Origin: Thalassobacillus devorans MSP14
GTDB taxonomy: Bacteria; Bacillota; Bacilli; Bacillales; Halobacillaceae
DNA: 64,000 nucleotides
Assembly: GCF_000496835.1 (NCBI RefSeq)
Contig: NZ_KI543238.1
Coordinates: forward strand, 77,984 to 141,983
Direction of reading: 5' to 3'
In this document: piece by piece, positions 45,287 through 53,301 of the stretch
Numbering within the stretch: the stretch's first letter is position 1
How the letters are laid out: each line of letters starts with the position of its first letter
The notes under the pieces: model-generated
Told to the model about the DNA's origin: nothing
Seen by the model: the letters and a program-made list of their open reading frames with translations, nothing else
Database searches by the model: none
Program-made: the position numbers and the translations under genes

Positions 45287-45592
45287 ATGGCGTATGTTTT
45301 GCAGGTAGACTTTAAAATGGAAGGTCCTTTCGGCAAGGAAATGGCTGAAAGCTTTTCGGGTTTAGCCAAAAGTATCAATCAAGAGGAAGGATTCATCTGG
45401 AAAATATGGACGGAGGACTCCGAAGCCAAGGAAGCGGGGGGCATTTATTTATTTGAGACGAAGGAAACCGCTCAAAAGTACTTAACGATGCATACAGAGA
45501 GACTAAAAGGGTTCGGAATTGAACCGGTTAATGGCAAGATTTTTGAAGTCAATAAAAAGCTGACAGCTCTCAATCATGGTCCTGTCCGTTAA
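45287..45592 (+). CDS. YdhR-type putative monooxygenase
   Basis: 101 aa from ATG 45287 with AAAGGAGTG upstream. It is a dimeric alpha-beta barrel (ABM/YdhR) protein: MAYVLQVDFKMEGPFG, EEGFIWKIWTEDSEAKEAGG, IYLFETKETAQKYL and HTERLKGFGI. It is full length for the family. The family is annotated as putative monooxygenase; the substrate is unknown. It is monocistronic, with a strong terminator after it. Confidence 0.85.
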   Translation: MAYVLQVDFKMEGPFGKEMAESFSGLAKSINQEEGFIWKIWTEDSEAKEAGGIYLFETKETAQKYLTMHTERLKGFGIEPVNGKIFEVNKKLTALNHGPVR

Positions 45593-45691
45593 CTGCCAGG
45601 CCTGAATTTTCGAAAGAACAAAAGGCTGCGTTTTAATTAGGGGATAACGAAGTATTTTGATGCAGTAATCCTTCATTTCCTTCTGTATATC

Positions 45692-45719
45692 AAAAACCCG
45701 GGCAAATGCTCGGGTTTTT
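45692..45719. terminator. bidirectional intrinsic terminator
   Basis: 12-pair stem AAAAACCCGGGC/GCTCGGGTTTTT with an AAAT loop; A and T tracts on both sides suit both strands. It lies between convergent genes. Confidence 0.85.
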
Positions 45720-45721
45720 CA

Positions 45722-45946
45722 TTAATAAAGGGGCTGCTGGTCAGGACAAAGTGGAAAACCATATATATCCTGAATCGTAAACCAATCATACTGCATTAAA
45801 GCGAATTGAGCTTGATATAGGTATTGCATCACGAGAAGCTTGCCTTCAGAAATTCCACATAAGACTCCTGATGTTCCTGTTCCGTCCACAAACGACACTC
45901 CAATTGGCTGACCCAATAAATAGGGCACTTTCTGCTGCCATGGCAT
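45722..45946 (-). CDS. hypothetical protein, 74 aa
   Basis: I chose the ATG at 45946 because GGGAGGAG lies eight bases upstream; a longer frame to 46024 has no site. The protein is hydrophobic-aromatic (GVLCGISEGKLLVMQYLY, then ALMQYDWFTIQDIYGFP), probably a small beta barrel. It has no signal or membrane segment. It is divergent from the FG-GAP protein and may share its promoter region. Family not recognised. Confidence 0.6.
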   Translation of the reverse strand: MPWQQKVPYLLGQPIGVSFVDGTGTSGVLCGISEGKLLVMQYLYQAQFALMQYDWFTIQDIYGFPLCPDQQPLY

Positions 45947-46064
45947 AGTTGACACTCCTCCCATATTCAGTGTATAACCCATCGAGCTATTCAGTGCATT
46001 GAACATATGTCCCTTCAAAAGCATAGGTTATTGCATCAATAAAATTTTTGCCGGGGAGTTTATG

Positions 46065-46796
46065 ATGTACAGATACCATTACAACTCAAACATAAGAATT
46101 ACTGGTGTGGTCGCTTCTGCAGCTGGGGATGTAAATGGAGATAACATCCCTGATATTGTTTACGTGACTGGTTATAGAGAATCAGATGTTTCCATCATAC
46201 AAAATATGACACTGGGTATCCGCGATGGAGCGACAGGTGTTTCCGTCCTTATTCCATTACAAGAAAATACCGGTTACGACCCGATGTTGTTTTTAGGCGA
46301 TTTTACCGGGGACGGAATCGATGATATTTTAATCACCATTCCTACAGGGGGCAGTGGAGGCACGACGATTAATTATATCTATTCATTTGTTAATAATGAA
46401 CCGCGGTTGTTGTTCGACTCTGATGCATTCAGCGAGGCTTATACCTATGAGGTCACTTACAAAGATGACTACAAGGTGGAAGTGTGGAGCAGAAAAAATG
46501 ATACAAAATACATGATCGATCTATCCCTGAGGGGTCCTGATTATTTAGATGAATTATATGATGCCGATGGGAAGCTGAAGACACCTGTCAGTGGGTGGGT
46601 AGACCCGATCAGCGGCCTGTATCCTATCGATTTTGGATATGATGGCATGTACGATTTGATTGCTTACCAGCAGGTTGCGGGAACTTACCATGCTGACACT
46701 ATAGGTACAATTCAAAGCAGGCTGAAATGGAACGGCTACTTGTTTGTTGTTGATAATCAGGATCTGGCTATCTATGGTACTAAGGATAAATTTTAA
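46065..46796 (+). CDS. FG-GAP/VCBS repeat protein without signal peptide
   Basis: 243 aa; GGGGAG lies six bases before ATG 46065 (ATG 46062 is adjacent). It has calcium-binding FG-GAP/VCBS blade motifs DVNGDNIPDIVYV, DFTGDGIDDILI and a weaker DFGYDGMYDLIAY. These repeats form beta-propellers, usually in exported proteins, yet no signal peptide or membrane segment is visible. Similar proteins occur in Bacillus; a spore-surface role is possible but unproven. Confidence 0.7.
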   Translation: MYRYHYNSNIRITGVVASAAGDVNGDNIPDIVYVTGYRESDVSIIQNMTLGIRDGATGVSVLIPLQENTGYDPMLFLGDFTGDGIDDILITIPTGGSGGTTINYIYSFVNNEPRLLFDSDAFSEAYTYEVTYKDDYKVEVWSRKNDTKYMIDLSLRGPDYLDELYDADGKLKTPVSGWVDPISGLYPIDFGYDGMYDLIAYQQVAGTYHADTIGTIQSRLKWNGYLFVVDNQDLAIYGTKDKF

Positions 46797-46921
46797 ATAA
46801 TCGAAGGTTGTAATTGCAACTTTCCTATCATTTTTGACAATGGCGGGCAGTTATTTAAAAACCTGCCTTTTTCTTATGCTATTATAACTATAATCATTCC
46901 TTTCAAAGGAGGTACTCTGCC

Positions 46922-47509
46922 ATGTCTATGCTGAGTAAAGCTATCTACATGCGCCTGGAGGATATACAGGAGGAGAAAAAGCAGCTCCGGGAAATGTTGA
47001 ACCAGCTTACAAAAGAACAGCAGGAACTTATCGTACGGCTGGAGCGGTTAGAGGAGAAAAGAGAGAGTGGTGATCCTTCTGCTGTTTTAGCAAAGTCCGT
47101 GGATAATGGTAGCGGCTTGAAGGATATCAGTCTGGATTTGCCCACAGAAAATGGGAAAGAAAAAGCGATGTCAAAAAAGAAAGATGCGTTACCAAACGCA
47201 GTGGCGAAAAACGATTATATCCTTCCAACAGATCCGGAAGCCGTTTCCGAGGATGGAACGAAACGAATGAGCTATAAAGAACTGACGCGAATTTTGATTG
47301 CCTTTGCAAAAGAACATAACAACCAGGTGGATCACGAAGCATTTGAGCAATATCTGATTGACCATTACAACTTCACCCCGAAGAATTTTTCACAGATCAT
47401 TTGGCGAGCAAGAAAGGAAGATTCAAGGCTAAGAAGCCTGATCAGTGGCAGTCGGAAGATCACGGTATTAGATACGAGTGCTGAAAATCAAAGGAAGATT
47501 TTTGATTAA
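46922..47509 (+). CDS. Rok-like nucleoid/regulatory protein
   Basis: 195 aa with AAAGGAGGT upstream. The N-terminus is a coiled coil (about residues 10-48), the middle is a lysine-rich disordered linker, and the C-terminal ~70 residues (MSYKELTRILIAFAKEHNNQ, DHEAFEQYLIDHY, NFTPKNFSQIIWRARKED) look like a winged helix. This layout and length match Rok of B. subtilis, an AT-rich DNA silencer that oligomerises through its N-terminus. Sequence identity to Rok is not obvious by eye, so the call rests on architecture. Confidence 0.5.
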   Translation: MSMLSKAIYMRLEDIQEEKKQLREMLNQLTKEQQELIVRLERLEEKRESGDPSAVLAKSVDNGSGLKDISLDLPTENGKEKAMSKKKDALPNAVAKNDYILPTDPEAVSEDGTKRMSYKELTRILIAFAKEHNNQVDHEAFEQYLIDHYNFTPKNFSQIIWRARKEDSRLRSLISGSRKITVLDTSAENQRKIFD

Positions 47510-47574
47510 GCAAGCGAGCTGCTTCATTACTAATTTGAACTTATTATTTATTTTATCAATATTAAAAAGTATGG

Positions 47575-47607
47575 AAAAAAGGGAACTGCTGCATGGAAGC
47601 AGTTCCC
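47575..47607 (-). terminator. intrinsic terminator of the 22-aa minus-strand gene
   Basis: 10-bp perfect stem GGGAACTGCT/AGCAGTTCCC, followed on the minus strand by TTTTTT (A run 47575-47580 on plus). It may also end the Rok-like gene transcript on the plus strand. Confidence 0.75.
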
Positions 47608-47613
47608 TTTCGT

Positions 47614-47682
47614 TTACTTCATCTCGATTGTGATATCTCCTACCCCGCACACAGCAGCAGAGGAAAGAACCAACTTTTTCAT
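47614..47682 (-). CDS. candidate micro-protein, 22 aa
   Basis: The minus-strand ORF reads MKKLVLSSAAVCGVGDITIE plus MK. GGGAG lies eight bases before its ATG, a TATAAT (plus-strand complement at 47714-47719) lies about 32 bases upstream, and a strong terminator begins 7 bases after the stop. The peptide is short, with a basic start and a hydrophobic core containing one Cys. Promoter, ribosome site and terminator around a tiny ORF suggest a real gene. Function unknown; alternatives are a small RNA or chance. Confidence 0.45.
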   Translation of the reverse strand: MKKLVLSSAAVCGVGDITIEMK

Positions 47683-47743
47683 ACACATTGCTCCCTTGAT
47701 CTTCTATCTTTATTATAGCGCCTGGATGGAGAGACTTTGCGAT

Positions 47744-48166
47744 TTATAAACCTTTGATCAGCATGGCGTCTAGTTCCCTTACTTTATCGTAGGAGTCCAG
47801 CAGTTCATCACCAGCCAATGACCTTCCATATTCCCACGCGTTCGTTTCTATTTCATGCTTTAGCGCTTCTACTTCCTCATCTTCTCCATACATCAGTGTA
47901 CGCAGGTCATGTTTATGTTTTTTAAAAGTCAGATAATAGCCGAGTTCGTGATAAATCATGATTTTCACGAGATTCTCATCTGACTCTTTAATTTTCATTT
48001 TACTGATATACCCGTTCACTTCCAGGTAATTGAATGTGAGTGTATTGGTCGATACGTTAAAACTCATCGGAGTAGTGAGGCGGTTGTTCGCTTCATAGTG
48101 GATGTCTAATTTGTTTTCTTTCAGGGTATGTTCGATAAGGGTTTCAATATCCCGTATATATAACAT
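47744..48166 (-). CDS. hypothetical protein with degenerate metallopeptidase-like motif
   Basis: 140 aa from ATG 48166; a GTG at 48178 is the alternative start and neither has an ideal ribosome site. A motif IMIYHELGYYLTF resembles the HEXXH helix of ImmA/IrrE-type peptidases, but the second His is Tyr. A following Glu-rich helix (ALKHEIETNAWEYG) sits where the third ligand usually lies. It may be an inactive or altered zincin. No signal peptide. Family not certain. Confidence 0.6.
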   Translation of the reverse strand: MLYIRDIETLIEHTLKENKLDIHYEANNRLTTPMSFNVSTNTLTFNYLEVNGYISKMKIKESDENLVKIMIYHELGYYLTFKKHKHDLRTLMYGEDEEVEALKHEIETNAWEYGRSLAGDELLDSYDKVRELDAMLIKGL

Positions 48167-48416
48167 TTTCCAGATCACAGTCCTTTGTCCTGGTATTTTT
48201 TACGTTTGTCGATCGTTAATTTTATTTAATCAGAATTAGCTATGTTTGCAAAGCTATTATATTGCTTTTCTGTTAATTTTTGGTCGGGAGGTATAGCAGG
48301 AATCGGTGGATGTAAATGGCAATTTCATTTATTTCGAAGTTCGTTATAAATTTTAGTTTCAGGGTAATAGGAAAGGGGAACCATTACGAGGCGAGAGAAA
48401 AATTGAGGAGGATTCG

Positions 48417-49955
48417 ATGAATAAAAAGAAACTGATTGACTATTCGATATTTGTACCATCTTTACTAATCATCTTAGCGATCAGTATTCCATTTGCCTTA
48501 TACGAAAAAGAGTCCTTGGAATTACTAAATTCTATTTTTGATTATATTGTAAAGGTGTTCAGCTGGGGATATCTCTGGTATGGCATCATTCTTGTTGCAG
48601 CAGGACTTTATCTATCTTTTTCAAAATATGGACAAGTGGTGCTGGGCGATCCGAAGGAAAAGCCGCGTTTCAATTTGTTTGAATATGCATCCATCCTGAT
48701 CGCCATGGGTGTAGGGTCGACTATCATGCGGACAGGGATGCTGCAATGGACATCTGTAGCAAACGACCCGCCTGCCGGTGTAGACCCTGGCTCAGCGGAA
48801 GCGATTTTATGGGGGAATTCCTACAGTATGTTCCTATGGGGATTCCAGGTGTTTGCGATATTCGTTATGGCAGCTCCGGCTATGGGGTATATTCTTCATG
48901 TGAAAAAACGCCCATTGATGCGGATTTCGGAAGCATGCCGTGACATTTTCGGGGATAAATTCACTGATGGATGGGGCGGCAAGTTCCTTGATATCTTATT
49001 CCTGATCAGTATACTTGCAGGTGCTGCCGTAACATTAGGCCTTGGTGCACCAATCATCACGCATAATTTATCTAACTTGTTAGGCATGGAAGTATCATTT
49101 ACAATGACTATCATTGTTACGATCATCTGGGTATTTTTATTTTCACTTAGTGCCTACTTAGGAATAGAGAAAGGGATCAAGCGCTTAAGTACCTGGAATA
49201 TGTATATTGCTGGATTTTTCGCTATCTTTATTTTGATAGCAGGTCCTGGTGTATTCATCCTGAACTATTTCTCAGATAGTATTTCATTCCTATTATCCAA
49301 TTACCTGAATCTTTCATTGAATACAGATTCTGTCCACCAGGGGAAGCCCTCCCACGTACAGAGTAACACCGTATTCTGGTTTGCCTACAGTGCAACCTGG
49401 GCCATGCTTCACAGTGTGTTCGCGGCCAAAATTTCGAGAGGGCGTACAATCAAAGAAATGATTCTGACGTATCTGCTGGCGCCTACCTTGATCTCCTGGA
49501 TTGCTACTGGAGTGCTTGGTGGACTGGGAGTACACAGGTATCTCTCTGGTGATCTATCTGTCTTGAAGATTGTCGAAAATGAAGCTAGAATGGCTGCTAT
49601 TCCGGAAATACTTGGCACACTTCCACTTGGTAATGTGGCTATTGTCATTTTCATGATTGTCGCAATGATTTTCCTGACGACCACACTGGATTCTACAACC
49701 TATACCGTAGCGGCTTATACGAGTACGAGAGATATGAGTAAATTTGAACCGCCTAAAACACTTCGTATCGTAGTCGCCGCTGTAATCACAGGGTTGTCAT
49801 TGTTATTGATGCGTATTGGCGGCTTACCACCATTAGAAGTAATTTCCGGGCTGATGGGGCTGCCGATTATCTTCCTTCAATTCTTACTGATCTATGCTGC
49901 GAAGCGGATGATCGATAAAGACGAGGCATGGAAGCATAATGTACGAAAATCATAG
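48417..49955 (+). CDS. divergent BCCT-family transporter
   Basis: 512 aa with GAGGAGG upstream. About twelve hydrophobic helices are visible. BCCT features include SKYGQVVLGDPKEKPRF near the N-terminus and AAKISRGRTIKEMI late. The usual Trp-rich substrate box before that motif is replaced by VFWFAYSATWAMLH, and the glycine stretch reads GVGSTIMRTGMLQW instead of the GMG-G-FW type. BCCT carriers import betaine, choline or carnitine. Because these binding residues differ, the substrate may not be a quaternary amine. It is monocistronic. Confidence 0.8.
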   Translation: MNKKKLIDYSIFVPSLLIILAISIPFALYEKESLELLNSIFDYIVKVFSWGYLWYGIILVAAGLYLSFSKYGQVVLGDPKEKPRFNLFEYASILIAMGVGSTIMRTGMLQWTSVANDPPAGVDPGSAEAILWGNSYSMFLWGFQVFAIFVMAAPAMGYILHVKKRPLMRISEACRDIFGDKFTDGWGGKFLDILFLISILAGAAVTLGLGAPIITHNLSNLLGMEVSFTMTIIVTIIWVFLFSLSAYLGIEKGIKRLSTWNMYIAGFFAIFILIAGPGVFILNYFSDSISFLLSNYLNLSLNTDSVHQGKPSHVQSNTVFWFAYSATWAMLHSVFAAKISRGRTIKEMILTYLLAPTLISWIATGVLGGLGVHRYLSGDLSVLKIVENEARMAAIPEILGTLPLGNVAIVIFMIVAMIFLTTTLDSTTYTVAAYTSTRDMSKFEPPKTLRIVVAAVITGLSLLLMRIGGLPPLEVISGLMGLPIIFLQFLLIYAAKRMIDKDEAWKHNVRKS

Positions 49956-49966
49956 AATGCATAATA

Positions 49967-50003
49967 AAAAACCTCTCACCCGTTCGCTGGTGAGAGGTTT
50001 TTT
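49967..50003 (+). terminator. intrinsic terminator after the BCCT gene
   Basis: Stem AAAACCTCTCACC/GGTGAGAGGTTTT with an 8-base loop and a further T run. It is A-rich upstream, so it may act in both directions. Confidence 0.85.
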
Positions 50004-50221
50004 GGTTATGCATTCTTAAAGAAAAAAGTCCTTATGACACGGGAAAAATGGGAAACATCATCAACGCGCAAGATGGGTAAACGGAGCAGTTTTCGTGAAC
50101 TGCTTTCTTTGCTATTTAAGCAGTGGAAACCTGTGGTGTATCAAAAAGATGGAAATTTTCTTTGAATTTGTTATAATGTCAGAAAACATCATATTCATTA
50201 TTGATGGAAAGGATGTTGGCG

Positions 50222-50437
50222 ATGGAAACCCCTGAAGGTCACGAAGCGAATATAGGAGATATCATTTCATTTAAATTAAACGGTGTCGACGCAAAAGGGA
50301 AGGTAGTTACATCTTCCTGCCAGCGATGTATCATGGTGGACCTGAGTGTGATGGATAATCTTGAAGATACAGGGTTTGAACATACGCATACGGTAGTGGG
50401 TCCAGGAAAATATAAAGTGCTACATTCTTCTAAATAA
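50222..50437 (+). CDS. DUF2187 (YkvS-like) protein
   Basis: 71 aa from ATG 50222, nine bases after GGAAAGG; a longer start at 50201 lacks a site. It follows the YkvS/DUF2187 pattern: ANIGDIISFKLNGVDAKGKV, then IMVDLSVMDN, then HTVVGPGKYKVL, a small KOW/SH3-like barrel. Two extra cysteines (SSCQRC) are present. Function unknown. A TATAAT lies at about 50171-50176. Confidence 0.8.
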   Translation: METPEGHEANIGDIISFKLNGVDAKGKVVTSSCQRCIMVDLSVMDNLEDTGFEHTHTVVGPGKYKVLHSSK

Positions 50438-50453
50438 AAATCTTTATATCAGG

Positions 50454-50493
50454 AAGTCTGCGTCCCGGTGCTTATCCGGAACCAGGCTTTTTC
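50454..50493 (+). terminator. intrinsic terminator after the DUF2187 gene
   Basis: Imperfect stem AGTCTG...CCGG/CCGG...CAGGCT followed by six T. Confidence 0.65.
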
Positions 50494-50662
50494 TTATGTT
50501 CATGGGAAGTAACATGTAGTGGATATGGATAAATAAAGGGTTAAGCTTATCGAAGGGAGCCGGGTGTATGCTGGTTTTCTTGCGATAACAAAGCAGGAAC
50601 ATTTCGTGCAGTAAATGAAAAAGTGTATAATAGCACAAAATAAGTGAAGCAAGGTGGGTTTT

Positions 50663-51439
50663 ATGAATTATGTTGGAGATATACCTGAAAATATATCAGT
50701 TATCGATACGCTGAATAGTATTGGAGAGAACATCATAGTAGCGGATACCGAGTATAACGTAACATGGATGAATGCCAATGCGGTAAAGCTTTTTACTGCG
50801 ATCGCTCCTTTATTTGGCAGGAAGAATGCTGAAGATTTCATTGGGATGAATATGGATTATTTCCACACAAATCCAGAATACCAGCGAGAAAAAATGACGG
50901 GTTTGAGTGAGACGCATCGTGCACGTATTAATATACGCAATCAATTTGTCGCAGATATTGTCATCACGCCAGTTCATGATCAAGCGGGTGCTGTGGATGG
51001 ATATGTAGTCATGCTGATGGATGTTACGACAAAAGCGGAAGAGGAGAGAAGAAAAGATAAGCTGATCGAAGAGCTATCGACGCCGCTGATCAAGATTTGG
51101 GATAAAACCCTTGCGGTGCCATTGATTGGCACGTTTGACAGTGACCGCTCTCAACGTTTGACGGCGTTCGTTTTAAATGAATGTGCATCAGAGGATATTG
51201 CCCATGCGTTGATTGATTTAAGTGGTATCCACACATTTGATGAAGGAATCAGTTACCAGATTCAGCAGTTGACTGAAACCTTGGCACTGGTCGGGACGGA
51301 GTGCATCCTTGTCGGCATCACTCCTCAGCTGGCTATGAGTTTTGAGTACCTGGACAGGGACCTGGCAACATTCCGAAATGCGCATGCCGGACTGAAATAT
51401 ATCATTGATAAATCGGAAGCGAACGAAAATCATACTTAA
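50663..51439 (+). CDS. PAS-STAS sensor protein, RsbR/YtvA-like
   Basis: 258 aa from ATG 50663 with AAGGTGGG upstream. An N-terminal PAS domain (about residues 15-125, GENIIVADTEYNVTWMNANA ... GYVVMLMDVTTKAEEE) is followed by a C-terminal STAS domain (about 140-250, LIDLSGIHTFDEG, ECILVGITPQLAMSF). STAS stressosome proteins carry phospho-sites in the D-[IL]-[ST]-G and GI-P segments; here they are Ser and Thr. There is no LOV cysteine motif (GRNCRFLQ), so it is not a blue-light sensor. The signal is unknown. It probably feeds the sigma-B stressosome (inference). Confidence 0.75.
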   Translation: MNYVGDIPENISVIDTLNSIGENIIVADTEYNVTWMNANAVKLFTAIAPLFGRKNAEDFIGMNMDYFHTNPEYQREKMTGLSETHRARINIRNQFVADIVITPVHDQAGAVDGYVVMLMDVTTKAEEERRKDKLIEELSTPLIKIWDKTLAVPLIGTFDSDRSQRLTAFVLNECASEDIAHALIDLSGIHTFDEGISYQIQQLTETLALVGTECILVGITPQLAMSFEYLDRDLATFRNAHAGLKYIIDKSEANENHT

Positions 51440-51444
51440 CAAAA

Positions 51445-51496
51445 AAGGCATTGACCAGGCTGTTTACGCATGGAAAACCGGGTCAATGCCTTATTT
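51445..51496. terminator. bidirectional terminator
   Basis: 12-bp perfect arms AAGGCATTGACC (51445-51456)/GGTCAATGCCTT (51481-51492) around a 24-base loop. A run precedes and T-rich sequence follows. It lies between convergent genes. Confidence 0.7.
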
Positions 51497-51550
51497 CAAT
51501 CAGCTTAGTTAAATATCAGTGTTGATTTCCATCTCCATGATTACTCCCGC

Positions 51551-52753
51551 TTATGCCAGGTGGTTTTTAGGGGCATAGTTCGTCTGGCGTTTGGACTGGT
51601 ATACATAGAAAAGACCGATTAATACGAGCACGACGACAGCGCTGATAAGATATAATTGCTGGAATCCTGCTTTTGCAACCACCACTCCCCAAATGAAAGA
51701 CCCGGCGGCTATCCCGGTATCATAAAACATAAAGAAGGTAGCGGTCGAGTGCCCGCTTCGCTCGATCGGTGCGGATTGAACAGCCATCGTCTGGAAACTT
51801 GGCAACAATGTGCCATAGCCCAGCCCGATAATCGCTGCAGAAACCAGCAGCATCCAGGCCGTACTAGTAAAGCTGATGAACACAAGACCGAAAGCGAAGA
51901 TAAATAGACAAGGAAGAATGACAAACTTCGGTCCCTTGATGTCATAGGCTCTTCCCAGATATGGTCTTGAGAACAGCATGGCCATGGCAAATACCAGGAA
52001 GAAATAACTGGCTGCCGATGAAAGTCCGATAGCATTGGCGTAAACGGACAGGAATGAAAGGATGCTCGAGTAAGATAAGGCGGCCAGGCTGCTGATCAAG
52101 GCAATCGGGACTGCCTTTGTTTCTATCAGATCGTGCAGGGAAAACTTCAATCTGGCCGTTTTTTGGCTGGTTTCAGTTGCGTTTGGTACATTCACCAGAA
52201 AAGCAGATAGAGTTCCACTGACCATGAAGACACTTAACAGAGTAAAGAGCACCTGGAATGGGGCGAACTGCAATACCGACAGGCCGATGAACGGCCCGGC
52301 AACAACAGCAAGGTTCATCGCCATAGCGAAATATCCGATTCCTTCGCCCCGGCGTGATTCAGGGACGACATCGGCAGCGATCGCTCCGCTTACGGTAGTG
52401 AACAGACCGAATGACAGTCCGTGAAACAGCCGCAGCCATAACAAAGGTATAAATTCGCTAATTCCTATATAAAGGAAGGTGGTTATCGTAAACAACGTGA
52501 TGCTTGCGATCAATGTCTTCTTCTTTCCGAGCACATCTATTATTTTACCTGAAAAGGGACGAATTAGAATGGCTGTCACTAACATGGCAGTGACCGTCAG
52601 TCCGCCTTGGGCTTCTGTTCCGTTCATATCCTGGATGACGTAGATAGGCAGCGTGGTCAAAAGGGAGTAAAAAGCCAGAAAGACTGTAAATTGCGTCAAT
52701 GAGATACTAATGAAGCTCTTCGTCCAAATCGGTTCGCGCTTGCTTTGTTGCAT
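51551..52753 (-). CDS. MFS transporter, probable drug efflux
   Basis: 400 aa with AAGGAGAG upstream. Twelve-helix MFS pattern with the loop 2-3 motif RPFSGKIIDVLGKKK and LFHGLSFGLFTTVSGAIAAD; GPFIGL in helix 5 is motif-C-like, found in drug/H+ antiporters. It follows the MarR-type regulator by 6 bp, an arrangement typical of multidrug pumps. The substrate is unknown. Confidence 0.85.
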   Translation of the reverse strand: MQQSKREPIWTKSFISISLTQFTVFLAFYSLLTTLPIYVIQDMNGTEAQGGLTVTAMLVTAILIRPFSGKIIDVLGKKKTLIASITLFTITTFLYIGISEFIPLLWLRLFHGLSFGLFTTVSGAIAADVVPESRRGEGIGYFAMAMNLAVVAGPFIGLSVLQFAPFQVLFTLLSVFMVSGTLSAFLVNVPNATETSQKTARLKFSLHDLIETKAVPIALISSLAALSYSSILSFLSVYANAIGLSSAASYFFLVFAMAMLFSRPYLGRAYDIKGPKFVILPCLFIFAFGLVFISFTSTAWMLLVSAAIIGLGYGTLLPSFQTMAVQSAPIERSGHSTATFFMFYDTGIAAGSFIWGVVVAKAGFQQLYLISAVVVLVLIGLFYVYQSKRQTNYAPKNHLA

Positions 52754-52759
52754 GATGGG

Positions 52760-53185
52760 TTACTCTCCTTCTTTAATGGCTAATTTCTTTAGCAGATATT
52801 GTAATTGTTGAACTTCCTCGCCGGAAAGAGGCTGTGCCATTTCCTGCTCTACCTGTTCGACTGCTTTATTGACAGCAGTAAACTTTTCCTTGGCGGCATC
52901 CGTCAATTCGATGACGCGCTCCCGCTTATCTTCACCTTGTTTCCTTATGATCCAGCCGTTCTTTTCCATCCGGGATATCGTGCGGGTGACCGTGGGAGCT
53001 TCTACATGCAAGTACTTCCAAATTGCTGTTTGGGTCATTGGACCGAATTGATCCAGACAAAAAATAATGGACCATTGGGAATGATATAACCCATGGCCGC
53101 TCAATATGTTGTTCATTTCTTTTGTTATTAGTCGGACCCGCTGATTCAATAAGTGGAATAATTCGCGAGTTTCGTTATTAGACAA
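52760..53185 (-). CDS. MarR-family transcriptional regulator
   Basis: 141 aa from TTG 53185, because GAGGTGA ends five bases upstream; a GTG at 53194 lies inside that site. MarR winged helix: YHSQWSIIFCLDQFGPMTQT, VEAPTVTRTISRMEKNGWI, and the wing RKQGEDKRERVIELTDAAKE. It precedes an MFS pump in one operon. A palindrome just upstream suggests self-repression relieved by a small ligand. Confidence 0.88.
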   Translation of the reverse strand: MSNNETRELFHLLNQRVRLITKEMNNILSGHGLYHSQWSIIFCLDQFGPMTQTAIWKYLHVEAPTVTRTISRMEKNGWIIRKQGEDKRERVIELTDAAKEKFTAVNKAVEQVEQEMAQPLSGEEVQQLQYLLKKLAIKEGE

Positions 53186-53198
53186 TACGTTCACCTCG

Positions 53199-53220
53199 AT
53201 TATTTACCTAGCTAAATAAT
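53199..53220 (-). promoter_or_regulatory. MarR operator candidate
   Basis: Arms ATTATTTA and TAAATAAT around CCTAGC form a near-perfect 22-bp palindrome, 14 bp upstream of the marR start codon. Size and AT-rich arms fit MarR-type sites. Confidence 0.7.
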
Positions 53221-53260
53221 ATATTGTTTTAGTTTAACGCTTATTATAAAAAATGTAAAC

Positions 53261-53298
53261 AAAAAGAGAAGCTTCCATTGTAATAAGAAGCTTCTCTT
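53261..53298 (-). terminator. intrinsic terminator of the 47-aa basic protein gene
   Basis: 12-bp perfect stem AAGAGAAGCTTC/GAAGCTTCTCTT with an 11-base loop and a T run on the minus strand. It lies just after the small gene's stop. Confidence 0.8.
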
Positions 53299-53301
53299 CG
53301 A

